The translations under genes and the position numbers were made by a program. Shown here piece after piece: positions 23,443 through 35,790 of a DNA stretch of 64,000 nucleotides. The stretch spans positions 11,420,435 through 11,484,434 of the forward strand of contig OZ024802.1 of the NCBI GenBank assembly GCA_964017045.1. Reading direction: 5' to 3'. Source of the DNA: Omphiscola glabra. Taxonomy: Eukaryota > Mollusca > Gastropoda > Lymnaeidae. The notes under the pieces are model-generated. The model had not been told where the DNA came from, made no database searches, and worked only from the letters and a program-made list of their open reading frames with translations. Each line of letters starts with the position of its first letter. Position 1 is the stretch's first letter.

Positions 23443-23657
23443 CGATAGTTCCCTGATAATTATACATCCCACTACCCAACTGTACGTCTTGTCAATTTTA
23501 CTATTACTGTCTCCTAAATTTGCTCCAAACGCTTGGCTTGTCACCATCTTTAGAAAGGTGATATACTCAGCTGTCACGGCCAGATATCCCCCCCACCCAC
23601 TCTTTTAAAATAACCGACCATTTTCAAGGCTTGTGTGTGAAGCAAAGGCGTATAGAC

Positions 23658-23846
23658 CAGCAGTCCTCAACCAGTTGGTCACGACCCACTTGTGGATCGA
23701 ACGACCCTTACACAGGGGTCGCCTAAGATCCATCGGAAAACACGTATTTATGAAGTAGCAATGAAAATAATTTTATGTTTGGGTGTCACGACAACATGAG
23801 GGACTGAGTTAAAGGGTCGCGCCATAGGTAAGGTTGAGAACCACTG
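23658..23846 (-). mobile_element. SPIN-like hAT MITE, copy 3
   Basis: Reverse orientation, 189 bp. It starts CAGCAGTCCTCAACC and ends GGTTGAGAACCACTG. The reverse complement holds AAAATTATTTTCATTGCTAC and the GATGGATCTTAGGCGACCCC block. Flanks GTATAGAC and GTATGGAC are an 8-bp duplication with one change. A second hAT MITE starts nine bases downstream, and its duplication overlaps this one. Confidence 0.92.
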
Positions 23847-23855
23847 GTATGGACT

Positions 23856-24009
23856 CAGTGGCGTAACAACGGCTTGGCATTGGGGCAGTTGCCAAGGGTG
23901 CCGGCCTGGGCCAGTTCAAAAGTGCGCCGCTAAATTTCTAATTTTTCAATTTATCAAGGGCGCCAAAAATAAATTAGCCAAGGGCGTCAAAAACCCAGTT
24001 ACGCCTCTG
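23856..24009 (+). mobile_element. hAT-type MITE (CAGTGGCGTAAC ends)
   Basis: 154 bp, beginning CAGTGGCGTAACAAC and ending AGTTACGCCTCTG. Flanks TATGGACT and TATGGACA give an 8-bp duplication with one change. It has TIRs related to the other CAGNGGCG copies but a distinct interior (GCCAAGGGTGCCGGCCTGGG). Confidence 0.88.
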
Positions 24010-24271
24010 TATGGACAATAAAAAGTGAGCTAGCCGAGACAGTGTTAATGTAATTGAGTGAGTCATTTTCCTTAATTAAACAGCATCATGTTAATCTATA
24101 GATGTGGACGAGGTGGGGGAGGGAGAGGGGGGCGTTGGTGGTTTTACACTTAGAGATCGGGGTGGGGGAAGAGGTCCAGCTCAGGAGTAAAGTGTCGTTG
24201 GGGGGGGGGGGGATGGTATGTGGTGTGAGTTCAGTTATTATGAAATGCGGTATCTGAGATCGATAGAGGTA

Positions 24272-24665
24272 GCCATCACAAGGTGGCCATCACAAGGTGA
24301 CCATCACAAGGTGGCCATCACAAGGTGACCGCAATAAGGTGACAACAAGAGGGTGACCATTGTAGGTTGGCCACACAAAGGGGGACCACAGCAGATTGAC
24401 CACAATGAGGGGACCACAATAGGGTGAACACAGTAAGGTGACGACAACAAGATGACCACAACAAGGTGACCCCAACAAAATGACCACAAGAAAATGACAA
24501 CCAAGATGTGACCACAATGAGGTGATCATAAAAAGGTGACCACAACAAGGCTACCACAACAAGGTGACCACCAGGTTATCAAAATAAGGTGACCACGAGG
24601 TTACCACAAAAAGTAGACTACAACAAGGTTACCATAATGAGATTAGCTCAACAAAGTAATCACAA
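24272..24665. repeat. Degenerate 13/14-bp minisatellite
   Basis: GGTGACCACAACAA-type units, strongly diverged. The left end contains near-perfect GGTGGCCATCACAA copies. Confidence 0.9.
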
Positions 24666-24687
24666 ACAAGGCGGCCAAAATAAAGGA

Positions 24688-24998
24688 GACAGACAGAGGT
24701 GGTGAGACAATGAAGAGTTTGTGAGACAGACAGAGGTGGTGAGACAATGAAGAGTTTGTGAGACAGACAGAGATGGTGAGACAATGAAGAGTTTGTGAGA
24801 CAGACAGAGGTGGTGAGACAATGAAGAGTTTGTGAGACAGACAGAGGTGGTGAGACAATGAAGAGTTTGTGAGACAGACAGAGGTAGTGAGACAATGAAG
24901 AGTTTGTGAGACAGACAGAGGTGGTGAGACAATGAAGAGTTTGTGAGACAGACAGAGATGATAAAATAATGAAGAGTTTGTGAGACAGACAGAAAAAA
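24688..24998. repeat. 37-bp minisatellite, 8-9 copies
   Basis: The unit contains GACAGACAGAGGTGGTGAGA, CAATGAAGAGTTTGTGA. Copies are nearly identical, with GATGGT and GTAGTG variants. Minus frames stay open across several units because the unit lacks stops. Confidence 0.96.
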
Positions 24999-25052
24999 TG
25001 TTTTAGAGAGAAATATTGAGCCAGAGAGAACATGTACAGAAAAATATTATTA

Positions 25053-28000
25053 AAGAGAGATGGTGTGAGTTAGTGATGGTGGGAGTGAGAGATGGTGGGA
25101 GTGAGAGATGGTGGGAGTTAGTGATGGTGGGAGTGAGAGATGGTGGGAGTGAGAGATGGTGGTGAGTGAGAGATGGTTGGAGTGAGAGATGGTGGGAGTG
25201 AGAGATGGTGGTGAGTGAGAGATGGTGGGAGTTAGTGATGGTGGGAGTGAGAGATGTTGGGAGTGAGAGATGGTGGTGAGTGAGAGATGGTGGGAGTGAG
25301 AGATGGTGTGAGTTAGTGATGGTGGGAGTGAGAGATGGTGGGAGTGAGAGATGGTGGGAGTGAGAGAATGTGGGAGTGAGAGATGGTGGGAGTGAGAGAT
25401 GGTGGAAGTGAGAGATGGTGGGAGTGAGAGATGGTGGTGAGTGAGAGATGGTGGTGAGTTAGAGATATTGTGAGTGGGAGATGGTGGGAGTTGAGAGATG
25501 GTGTGAGTGAGAGATGGTGGGAGTGAGAGATGGTGGCAGTGAGAGATGGTGGTGAGTGAGAGATGGTGGTGAGTGAGAGAAGGTGTGAGTGAGAGATGGT
25601 GTTAGTTAGTGATGGTGGGAGTGAGAGATGGTGTGAGTTAGTGATGGTGGGAGTGAGAGATGGTGTGAGTTAGTGATGGTGGTGAGTGAGAGATGGTGGT
25701 GAGTGAGAGATGGTAATGAGTGAGAGATGGTGTGAGTGAGAGATGGTGGGAGTGAGAGATGGTGGGAGTGAGAGATGGTGGGAGTGAGAGATGGTGGAAG
25801 TGAGAGATGGTGGGAGTGAGAGATGGTGGGAGTGAGAGATGGTGGGAGTGAGAGATGGTGTGAGCTAGTGATGGTGGGAGTGAGAGATGGTGGGAGTGAG
25901 AGATGGTTGGAGTGAGAGATGGTGGGAGTGAGAGATGGTGGGAGTGAGAGATGGTGGTGAGTGAGAGATGGTGTGAGTTAATGATGGTGGGAGTGAGAGA
26001 TGGTGGGAGTGAGAGATGGTGTGAGTTAGTGATGGTGGGAGTGAGAGATGGTGGGAGTGAGAGATGGTGTGAGTTAGTGATGGTGGGAGTGAGAGATGAT
26101 GGGAGTGAGAGATGGTGGGAGTGAGAGATGGTGTGAGTTAGTGATGGTGGGAGTTAGAGATGGTAGGAGTGAGAGATGGTGTGAGTTAGTGATGGTGGGA
26201 GTGAGAGATGGTGGGAGTGAGAGATGGTGTGAGTTAGTGATGGTGGTAGTGAAAGATGGTGGGAGTGAGAGATGGTTGGAGTGAGAGATTGTGTGAGTTA
26301 GTGATGGTTGGCGTGTGAGATTGTGGGAGTGAGATATGATTGGAGTGAGAGATGGTGGGAGTGAGAGATGGTGGGAGTGAGAGATGATTGGAGTGAGAGA
26401 TGGTGGGAGTGAGAGATGGTGGGACTGAGAGATGGTGGTGAGTGAAAGAAGGTGGGAGTGAGAGATGTTGGTGAGTAAGTGATGGTGGGAATGAGAGATG
26501 GTGGGAGTGAGAAATAGTGGTAGTGAGAGATGGTGTGAGTTAGTGATGGTGGGAGTGAGAGATGGTGGGAGTGAGAGATGGTGGGAGTGAGAGATGGTGG
26601 TGAGTGAGAGATGGTGGTGAGTGAGAGATGGTGGTGAGTGAGAGATGGTGGGAGTGAGAGATGTTGTGAGTGAGAGATGGTGGTGAGTGAGAGATGGTGG
26701 GAGTGAGAGATAGTGGTGAGTGAGAGATAGTGGGATCGAGAGATGGTGAGTGAGAGATGGTGGTGAGTGAGAGATGGTGGGAGTGAGAGATGGTGAGAGT
26801 GAGAGATGGTGGGAGTGAGAGATGGTGGTGAGTGAGAGATGGTGTGAGTGAGAGATGGTGGTGAGTGAGAGATGATGTGAGTGAGAGATGGTGGTGAGTG
26901 AGAGATAGTGGTGAGTGAGAGATGGTGTGAGTGAAAGATGGTGGTGAGTGAGAGATGGTGGTGAGTGAGAGATGGTGATGAGTGAGAGATGGTGGGAGTG
27001 AGAGATGGTGGGAGTGACAGATGGTGGTGAGTGAGAGATGGTGTGAGTTAGTGATGGTGGGGGTGAGAGATGGTGGGAGTGAGAGATTGTGGAAGTGAGA
27101 GATGGTGTGAGTTAATGATGGTGGGAGTGAGAGATGGTGGGAGTGAGAGATGGTGTGAGTTAGTGATGGTAAGGGTGAGAGATGGTGGGAGTGAGAGATG
27201 GTGTTAGTTAGTGATGGTGGGAGTGAGAGATGATGGGAGTGAGAGATGGTGGGAGTGAGAGATGGTGTGAGTTAGTGATGGTGGGAGTTAGAGATTGTAA
27301 GAGTGAGAGATGGTGTGAGTTAGTGATGGTGGGAGTGAGAGATGGTGGGATTGAGAGATGGTGTGCGTTAGTGATGGTGGGAGTGAGAGATGGTGGGAGT
27401 GAGAGATGGTGGGAGTGAGAGATTGTGTGAGTTAGTGATGGTTGGCGTGTGAGATGGTGGGAGTGAGATGTGATTGGAGTGAGAGATGGTGGGAGTGAGA
27501 GATGGTGGGAGTGAGAGATGGTTGGAGTGAGAGATGGTGGGAGTGAGAGATGGTGTGAGTTAGTGATGGTGGGAGTGAGAGATGGTGGGAGTGAGAGATG
27601 GTGTGAGTTAGTGATGATGGGAGTGAGAGATGATGGGAGTGAGAGATGGTGGGAGTGAGAGATGGTGTGAGTTAGTGATGGTGGGTGTTAGAGATGGTGG
27701 GAGTGAGAGATGGTGTGAGTTAGTGATGGTGGGAGTGAGAGATGGTGGGAGTGAGAGATGGTGGGAGTGAGAGATGGTGTGAGTTAGTGATGGTGGGAGT
27801 GAGAGATGGTGGGAGTGAGAGATGGTGGGAGTGAGAGATGGTGGAAGTGAGAGATTGTGTGAGTTAGTGATGGTTGGCGTGTGGGATGGTGGGAGAGAGA
27901 GATGGTGGGAGTGAGAGATGGTGGTGAGTGAGAGATGGTGTGAGTTAATGATGGTGGGAGTGAGAGATGGTGGGAGTGAGAGATGGTAAGAGTTAGTGAT

Positions 28001-31000
28001 GGTGGGAGTGAGAGATGGTGGGAGTGAGAGATGGTGTGAGTTAGTGATGGTGGGAGTGAGAGATGATGGGAGTGAGAGATGGTGGGAGTGAGAGATGGTG
28101 TGAGTTAGTGATGGTGGGAGTTAGAGATGGTGGGAGTGAGAGATGGTGTGAGTTAGTGATGGTGGGAGTGAGAGATGGTGGGAGTGAGAGATGGTGTGAG
28201 TTAGTGATGGTGGTAGTAAGAGATGGTGGGAGTGAGAGATGGTGGGAGTGAGAGATTGTGTGAGTTAGTGATGGTTGGCGTGTGAGATTGTGGGAGTGAG
28301 AGATGGTGGGAGTGAGAGATGGTGGGAGTGAGAGATGGGGAGTGAGAGATGGTGGGAGTGAGAGATGGTGGTGAGTGAAAGAAGGTGGGAGTGAGAGATG
28401 TTGGTGAGTTAGTGATGGTGGGAGTGAGAGATGGTGGGAGTGAGAAATAGTGGTATTGAGAGATGGTGTGAGTTAGTGATGGTGGTAGTGAGAGATGGTG
28501 GGAGTGAGAGATGGTGGGAGTGAGAGATGGTGGGAGTGAGAGATGGTGGGAGTGAGAGATGGTGGGAGTGAGAGATGGTGGTGAGTGATAGATGGTGGTG
28601 AGTGAGAGATGGTGTGAGTGAGAGATGGTGGGAGTGAGAGATGGTGTGAGTGAGAGATGGTGGTGAGTGAGAGATGGTGGGAGTGAGAGATGGTGGTGAG
28701 TGAGAGATAGTGGGATATAGAGATGGTGAGTGAGAGATGGTGGTGGGTGAGAGATGGTGGTGAGTGAGAGATGGTGGTGAGTGAGAGATGGTGGGAGTGA
28801 GAGATGGTGGGAGTGACAGATGGTGGTGAGTGAGAGATGGTGTGAGTTAGTGATGGTGGGGGTGAGAGATGGTGGGAGTGAGAGATTGTGGAAGTGAGAG
28901 ATGGTGTGAGTTAATGATGGTGGGAGTGAGAGATGGTGGGAGTGAGAGATGGTGTGAGTTAGTGATGGTGGGAGTGAGAGATGGTGGGAGTGAGAGATGG
29001 TGTTAGTTAGTGATGGTGGGAGTGAGAGATGATGGGAGTGAGAGATGGTGGGAGTGAGAGATGGTGTGAGTTAGTGATGGTGGGAGTTAGAGATTGTAAG
29101 AGTGAGAGATGGTGTGAGTTAGTGATGGTGGGAGTGAGAGATGGTGGGATTGAGAGATGGTGTGCGTTAGTGATGGTGGGAGTGAGAGATGGTGGGAGTG
29201 AGAGATGGTGGGAGTGAGAGATTGTGTGAGTTAGTGATGGTTGGCGTGTGAGATTGTGGGAGTGAGATGTGATTGGATTGAGAGATGGTGGGAGTGAGAG
29301 ATGATGGGAGTGAGAGATGGTGGGAGTGAGAGATGGTGTGAGTTAGTGATGGTGGGAGTTAGAGATGGTGGGAGTGAGAGATGGTGTGAGTTAGTGATGG
29401 TGGGAGTGAGAGATGGTGGGAGTGAGAGATGGTGTGAGTTAGTGATGGTGGTAGTAAGAGATGGTGGGAGTGAGAGATGGTGGGAGTGAGAGATTGTGTG
29501 AGTTAGTGATGGTTGGCGTGTGAGATTGTGGGAGTGAGAGATGGTGGGAGTGAGAGATGGTGGGAGTGAGAGATGGGGAGTGAGAGATGGTGGGAGTGAG
29601 AGATGGTGGTGAGTGAAAGAAGGTGGGAGTGAGAGATGTTGGTGAGTTAGTGATGGTGGGAGTGAGAGATGGTGGGAGTGAGAAATAGTGGTATTGAGAG
29701 ATGGTGTGAGTTAGTGATGGTGGTAGTGAGAGATGGTGGGAGTGAGAGATGGTGGGAGTGAGAGATGGTGGGAGTGAGAGATGGTGGGAGTGAGAGATGG
29801 TGGTGAGTGATAGATGGTGGTGAGTGAGAGATGGTGTGAGTGAGAGATGGTGGGAGTGAGAGATGGTGTGAGTGAGAGATGGTGGTGAGTGAGAGATGGT
29901 GGGAGTGAGAGATGGTGGTGAGTGAGAGATAGTGGGATCGAGAGATGGTGAGTGAGAGATGGTGGTGGGTGAGAGATGGTGGTGAGTGAGAGATGGTGGT
30001 GAGTGAGAGATGGTGGGAGTGAGAGATGGTGGGAGTGACAGATGGTGGTGAGTGAGAGATGGTGTGAGTTAGTGATGGTGGGGGTGAGAGATGGTGGGAG
30101 TGAGAGATTGTGGAAGTGAGAGATGGTGTGAGTTAATGATGGTGGGAGTGAGAGATGGTGGGAGTGAGAGATGGTGTGAGTTAGTGATGGTGGGAGTGAG
30201 AGATGGTGGGAGTGAGAGATGGTGTTAGTTAGTGATGGTGGGAGTGAGAGATGATGGGAGTGAGAGATGGTGGGAGTGAGAGATGGTGTGAGTTAGTGAT
30301 GGTGGGAGTTAGAGATTGTAAGAGTGAGAGATGGTGTGAGTTAGTGATGGTGGGAGTGAGAGATGGTGGGATTGAGAGATGGTGTGCGTTAGTGATGGTG
30401 GGAGTAAGAGATGGTGGGAGTGAGAGATGGTGGGAGTGAGAGATTGTGTGAGTTAGTGATGGTTGGCGTGTGAGATTGTGGGAGTGAGATGTGATTGGAG
30501 TGAGAGATGGTGGGAGTGAGAGATGGTGGGAGTGAGAGATGGTTGGAGTGAGAGATGGTGGGAGTGAGAGATGGTGTGAGTTAGTGATGGTGGGAGTGAG
30601 AGATGGTGGGAGTGAGAGATGGTGTGAGTTAGTGATGGTAGGAGTGAGAGATGATGGGAGTGAGAGATGGTGGGAGTGAGAGATGGTGTGAGTTAGTGAT
30701 GGTGGGTGTTAGAGATGGTGGGAGTGAGAGATGGTGTGAGTTAGTGATGGTGGGAGTGAGAGATGGTGTGAGTTAGTGATGGTGGTAGTGAGAGATGGTG
30801 GGAGTGAGAGATGGTGGGAATGAGAGATGGTGGGAGTGAGAGATGGTGGGAGTGAGAGATGGTGGTGAGTGAGAGATGGTGGGAGTTAGTGATGGTGGGA
30901 GTGAGAGATGTTGGGAGTGAGAGATGGTGGGAGTGAGAGATGGTGGGAGTGAGAGATGGTTGGAGTGAGAGATGGTGGGAGTGAGAGATGGGAAGTGAGA

Positions 31001-31968
31001 GATGGTGGGAGTGAGAGATGGTGGTGAGTGAGAGAAGGTGGGAGTGAGAGATGTTGGTGAGTTAGTGATGGTGGGAGTGAGAGATGGTGGGAGTGAGAAA
31101 TAGTGGTATTGAGAGATCGTGTGAGTTAGTGATGGTGGTAGTGAGAGATGGTGGGAGTGAGAGATGGTGGTAGTGAGAGATGGTGGGAGTGAGAGATGGT
31201 GGTGAGTGATAGATGGTGGTGAGTGAGAGATGGTGTGAGTGAGAGATGGTGGGAGTGAGAGATGGTGTGAGTGAGAGATGGTGGTGAGTGAGAGATGGTG
31301 GGAGTGAGAGATGGTGGTGAGTGAGAGATAGTGGGATCGAGAGATGGTGAGTGAGAGATGGTGGTGAGTGAGAGATGGTGGTGAGTGAGAGATGGTGGGA
31401 GTGAGAGATGGTGTGAGTGAGAGATGGTGGGAGTGAGAGATGGTGTGAGTGAGAGATGGTGGTGAGTGAGAGATGGTGTGAGTGAGAGATGGTGGTGAGT
31501 GAGAGGTGGTGGTGAGTGAGAGATGGTGTGAGTGAGAGATGGTGGTGAGTGAGAGATGGTGGTGAGTGAGAGATGGTGGTGAGTGAGAGATGGTGGGAGT
31601 GAGAGATGGTGGGAGTGAGAGATGGTGGTGAGTGAGAGATGGTGTGAGTTAGTGATGGTGGGGGTGAGAGATGGTGGTGAGTGAGAGATGGTGTGAGTTA
31701 GTGATGGTGGGAGTGAGAGATGGTGGTGAGTGAGAGTTGGTGTGAGTTAGTGATGTTGGGAGTGAGAGATGGTGGTGAGTGAGAGATGGTGTGAGTTAGT
31801 GATGGTGGGAGTGAGAGATGGTGGTGAGTGAGAGATGGTGTGAGTTAGTGATTGTGGGAGTGAGAGATGGTGGTGAGTGAGAGATGGTGTGAGTTAGTGA
31901 TGGTGGGAGTGAGAGATGGTGGTGAGTGAGAGATGGTGTGAGTTAGTGATTGTGGGAGTGAGAGATAG
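25053..31968. repeat. 6.9-kb minisatellite with 16/17-bp unit and higher-order repeats
   Basis: The basic unit is AGAGATGGTGGGAGTG (16 bp). Frequent variants are GATGGTGTGAGTTAGT and the 17-bp AGAGATGGTGGTGAGTG. Rare diagnostic variants recur at fixed spacing. The block containing TGAGAAATAGTGGTATTGAG is at 28442, 29680 and 31095. The block GAGATAGTGGGAT(C/A) is at 28704 and 29926. Identical 62-codon frames occur at 27230, 29029 and 30251, and another identical pair at 28063 and 29301. So roughly 28.06-29.03 kb and 29.30-30.25 kb are copies offset by 1222-1238 bp, a difference of one 16-bp unit. No coding role is inferred. Confidence 0.97.
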
Positions 31969-32807
31969 AGAACTAGTTCGATATTAGCTTTTAAATTAGA
32001 TCAAGCGCGAGACACCACCAGTAGAATAAATATGGGGTTTTTGGCTGTTTGTGTCGGTTGCTGTGGTGTTTGCGTGCGTTTGCTGTTTGGATTTGTTATG
32101 TAGGGTTGCGTTAGGTTGTTGTGTGAGGTATTTAAGATATTAACACTGTTTAGCCCTCCCCCCCCCCCCATACACACACACACAAATCGTTTATCCCAAC
32201 CTTCCAGTTTCCCGCTTCACGCCTGCGCCTAAAGACGCCACTGCTGAGCTGACATGAACTCTTGTAATCTAAGTCTACGCTCGTGCCAACCCGACCCTAC
32301 TCTACCCCTTCCCATGTCCAGGTCTTTAAGTTAACAACACCCCCTCCCCCCACTCGAAAGAAAAAATTGACCTTATTTAGGTAATCACGGTTGTTGGGTT
32401 GTTGTTTTTTATGCTAGCTAAAAAGCTGTCAAGAGAAAAAGTTTGAAACAAGCAGAAATCAATATTTATGTGGGGTGCAAACAAATACACATATAAAAAA
32501 AAAAATTAAAAAAAAAAATTGATTTCATTGAAAAATAATGTGGCTAATTTTATTACTAACTGAGAGCTAAGAAAGAACACATTTAATTAAATCATGCTTT
32601 TTTTTTTTAAGTTTTTTTATGAAAACATCAAAGGGGGGCAATCCTAAAGTACGTCCCGCTCAGGAAAGGGTGGGTTGGGGGGGGGGGGATTCTGAGAAAA
32701 AGTGTCAGGTAGTTGTACGGGACGCGAGGGGGGGTAATAAAGATGTGACGACACATATTAATTATTATTATTTTTATCATACATCTAAAACCAGAAATTA
32801 GCCGGGT
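31969..32807. other. Unique sequence with poly-C and poly-A/T runs
   Basis: No gene was recognised. Poly-C about 32157-32168, followed by CACACACA. A/T homopolymers 32498-32520, poly-G about 32677. GACGCCACTGCTGAGC near 32240 resembles one hAT end, without a partner. Confidence 0.5.
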
Positions 32808-33010
32808 TGTCGACCGTTCTGCTGTGATGGATCTATTCTGACAATGATGTTGACCGTTCTGTTGTGATGGATCTATTCTGACAATGATGTTGACCGTTCT
32901 GTTGTGGTTGATCTATTCTGACAATGATGTTGACCGTTCTGTTGTGATTGATCTTTTCTGACAATGATGTTGACCGTTCTGTTGTGATTGATCTATTCTG
33001 ACAATGATGT
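32808..33010. repeat. 40-bp minisatellite, 5 copies
   Basis: The unit contains TTGACCGTTCTGTTGTGATG and GATCTATTCTGACAATGATG. Confidence 0.96.
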
Positions 33011-33375
33011 CCCTTTTATCAATTTCAAGGTTAAGCGTGTTTTAGATTAAATTTTAATCAGTTTTTGAGTTTTTAATAATTTTCTTGAGTTTGAAAATAT
33101 GACACCATTTTCGTCTTAGATTTTTGACAGATTGTGACCCGAAGAGAGCAACAATTTGTCCAAAAAATAGCTTGGCGTACTTTAAGAAACAAAAGAAGAG
33201 GACATAAATAAAGTATAGCAATGATCGATTACTTAGTACATCAGGACCATCTACTGTCTTCAGTCGTTAAATCCTGTACACATACTGATGTCATTCCTTA
33301 GTACATGTACACATACTGACTTCTTATAATTACCCACCCCCTCCCCACAAAACAAAAAAAAAAAACAAAAAAACC

Positions 33376-33413
<38 letters not shown>

Positions 33414-33732
33414 AAAAAAAAACAAACAAACAAACAAATAAAACCCAAATAAAACAAGATTTGCAATCGATTTTGATTCTATTGATTACATGGCAGGTGG
33501 TCACGTGACCGAAAAAAACGTACAGCTTACTCACCACTCAGTTTGTAAATATCCACTTTTAAAGCTGTCTAGCCGACCGTGTGTCAATATCCTCCGTAAC
33601 TTTGGTCAGCCCTGAGCTCTGGCATGTGGGTTACAATCTGGTCATCATCACCGGCCAGGTGTCACGTTTCATGTCTGATCATTGTGACATCACCATTATT
33701 TAAACTTAAAAAGCTTATCACGTCAAAATTCA
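33011..33732. other. Unique sequence with long poly-C/poly-A block
   Basis: A poly-C run of about 18 (33380-33397) is flanked by A-rich tracts and CAAACAAACAAA. The cysteine/phenylalanine-rich minus frames come from this block. No gene was recognised. Confidence 0.5.
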
Positions 33733-34410
33733 AGTGTGCACTTTAGCGTCCAATAATGATTGTATAATTTAAAGTCTAATCTTGTGTGCACTTTAACGTC
33801 CAATAATGATTGTATAATTTAAAGTCTGATCTTGTGTGCACTTTAGCGTCCAATAATGATTGTAAAATTTAAAGTCTGATCTTGTGTGCACTTTTACCGT
33901 TCAATAATGATTGTATAATTTAAAGTCTGATATTGTGTGCACTTTAGCGTCCAATAATGATTGTATAATTTAAAGTCTGATCTTGTGTGCACTTTTACCG
34001 TTCAATAATGATTGTATAATTTAAAGTCTGATATTGTGTGCACTTTAGCGTCCAATAATGATTGTATAATTTAAAGTCTGATCTTGTGTGCACTTTTACC
34101 GTTCAATAATGATTGTATAATTTAAAGTCTGATCTTGTGTGCACTTTTATCGTTCAATGATTGTATAATTTAAAGTCTGATCTTGTGTGCACTTTTACCG
34201 TTCAATAATGGTTGTATAATTTAAAGTCTGATATTGTGTGCACTTTAGCGTCCAATAATGATTGTATAATTTAAAGTCTGATCTTGTGTGCACTTTTACC
34301 GTTCAATAATGATTGTATAATTTAAAGTCTGATCTTGTGTGCACTTTTATCGTTCAATGATTGTATAATTTAAAGTCTGATCTGTGTGCACTTTTACGGT
34401 TCAATAAGGA
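33733..34410. repeat. 50/51-bp minisatellite with two alternating subtypes, about 14 copies
   Basis: The unit contains TTGTGTGCACTTT, then AATAATGATTGTATAATTTA and AAGTCTGAT. Type A has TTAGCGTCC and type B has TTTACCGTTC. A shortened B' form has TTATCGTTCAATGATTG. From about 34039 the order A-B-B'-B repeats twice (34039-34238 and 34239-34400), which is a higher-order unit of about 200 bp. Confidence 0.95.
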
Positions 34411-35000
34411 GTATTGACACAAACAGCAACAAAATAAATGAATCAAGTCCACCCCTTGTAAAGATCCTGTCTGCTATCTACTTTCGGTTTTATAAATATC
34501 ACTTTGACGTGCTACGTTAATCCAAAGTCTGTTTATAAAGAATGTTCCCGTGCACTCGGCGAGACCGAATTATGCACACCGTCAAATGCTGTAACAATAT
34601 TTGTCAACAAATCAGTGACGTCAGACGCATGGTCATAGTAAAGAATCCTAGAGATGTCCATTTTTGTTGGTTTCACTCAATGAAATAGTAAACACAGAAT
34701 GATGGTTCTCGTCTCGGGTCCATAGGCGTATCCCTCCGAGCACTTTGAAAGGCGGTAAATTTTAATATGTCCACGTAACCAACACACTGATCTCCAGGAG
34801 GCGACGGCGGTGCAAGGGAGGCAATCGGTGAGACATTTACTTCCCACCAGCCAGGAGGACCGTTGGTCTTGAGCTGAACTCAAACAGGCGGGCGAGAAAA
34901 GACGGCAAAGCTTGGACTAGATCAAACTAACCAGCTCTAATGACAGCCACGAGAGGTGGGGGTGGTGGATGGGGTGTAATTTGACGTGGTTTTTTTAGGA
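34411..35000. other. Unique sequence
   Basis: No gene was recognised. A 68-codon minus frame (34677-34883) has several cysteines but no known pattern. Confidence 0.5.
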
Positions 35001-35480
35001 AGAAGAGGAGGAGAAGGAAGGAGGGAGGAGTGAAGGAGGAGTGAAGGAAAAGGAAGGAGTGAAGGAAAAGGAAGGAGGGAAGGAGATGGAAGGAGGGGGT
35101 GGGATGGAAAGAATATGGATTGGGTAGGTGTGCGGGAGAAGGGAGGAGAAGTGAGGAGGTGTAAAGAAGGGAGGAGAGCAGGAGAAGGAGGGAGGGGGTA
35201 AGGAGATGAAAAGGGGAATGATTGAGAAGGCATGTGGGAGAAGGGAGGAGGCGTAAAAAAGGTAGAGGGCAGGAGAAGAAGGGGAGAAGTGGATGAGAAG
35301 GGTGCAGGAGAAGGGGGAGAAGAAGTGATGAGAATGGAGGGAGAAGGCGGGAAGAAGAGAAGAGAGGAAGGGTGGATGAGTAGAGAGGAAGGTGCTCGAA
35401 ATCAGGAGGGGAGACGGTTAAGTGATGAGGGAGGAGGAGAGGGTGACAGGAGAGGGGAGGTGGTAGGTGAATAGTGGAAT
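35001..35480. repeat. Polypurine (GGA/GAA-rich) tract
   Basis: About 480 bp almost purely purine on the plus strand, with GGAAGGAGTGAAGGAAAA and GGGAGAAGGGAGGAG words. Such mirror-like purine tracts can adopt triplex DNA. Long pyrimidine-side frames (serine, leucine, proline) are low complexity. Confidence 0.9.
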
Positions 35481-35790
35481 GAAAGATGGAGAACAACAAT
35501 AAGAAGTAAGAACTGGTTCAGGTATTTGCCATTGACTCGCTTGGGTTATCTAATAATGGTTTTTGATATCGAACCATCGACACACCTGGGTTACCTGCGC
35601 CTAATGTGCCGGGTGCTCACATCTTCTAAGCCAGAGCTGATGTTCTAAAAACGTTTGTCGTCAGCAACCGGAAACAGAAACTGATTGTTGGTTTTCACTT
35701 GCTATGAACTGTTGGCATATTACAAGAAATAGTAAAAAAAAAATTTTTACAAATAATTAACAAGATTTATAGGAGCGATTTCTATATACA
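35481..35790. other. Unique sequence
   Basis: No recognisable feature. Confidence 0.5.

Noticed and set aside
23124..23577. Cys/Val-rich minus frames resembling a cysteine-rich protein
   Set aside because: They come from a CA/GACA microsatellite.
26096..30439. Recurring identical 62-codon plus-strand frames
   Set aside because: They are higher-order copies of the 16-bp minisatellite, useful for tracing duplications but not genes.
34927..35499. 190-codon Ser/Leu/Pro-rich minus frame
   Set aside because: Translation of the polypyrimidine strand. No domain.
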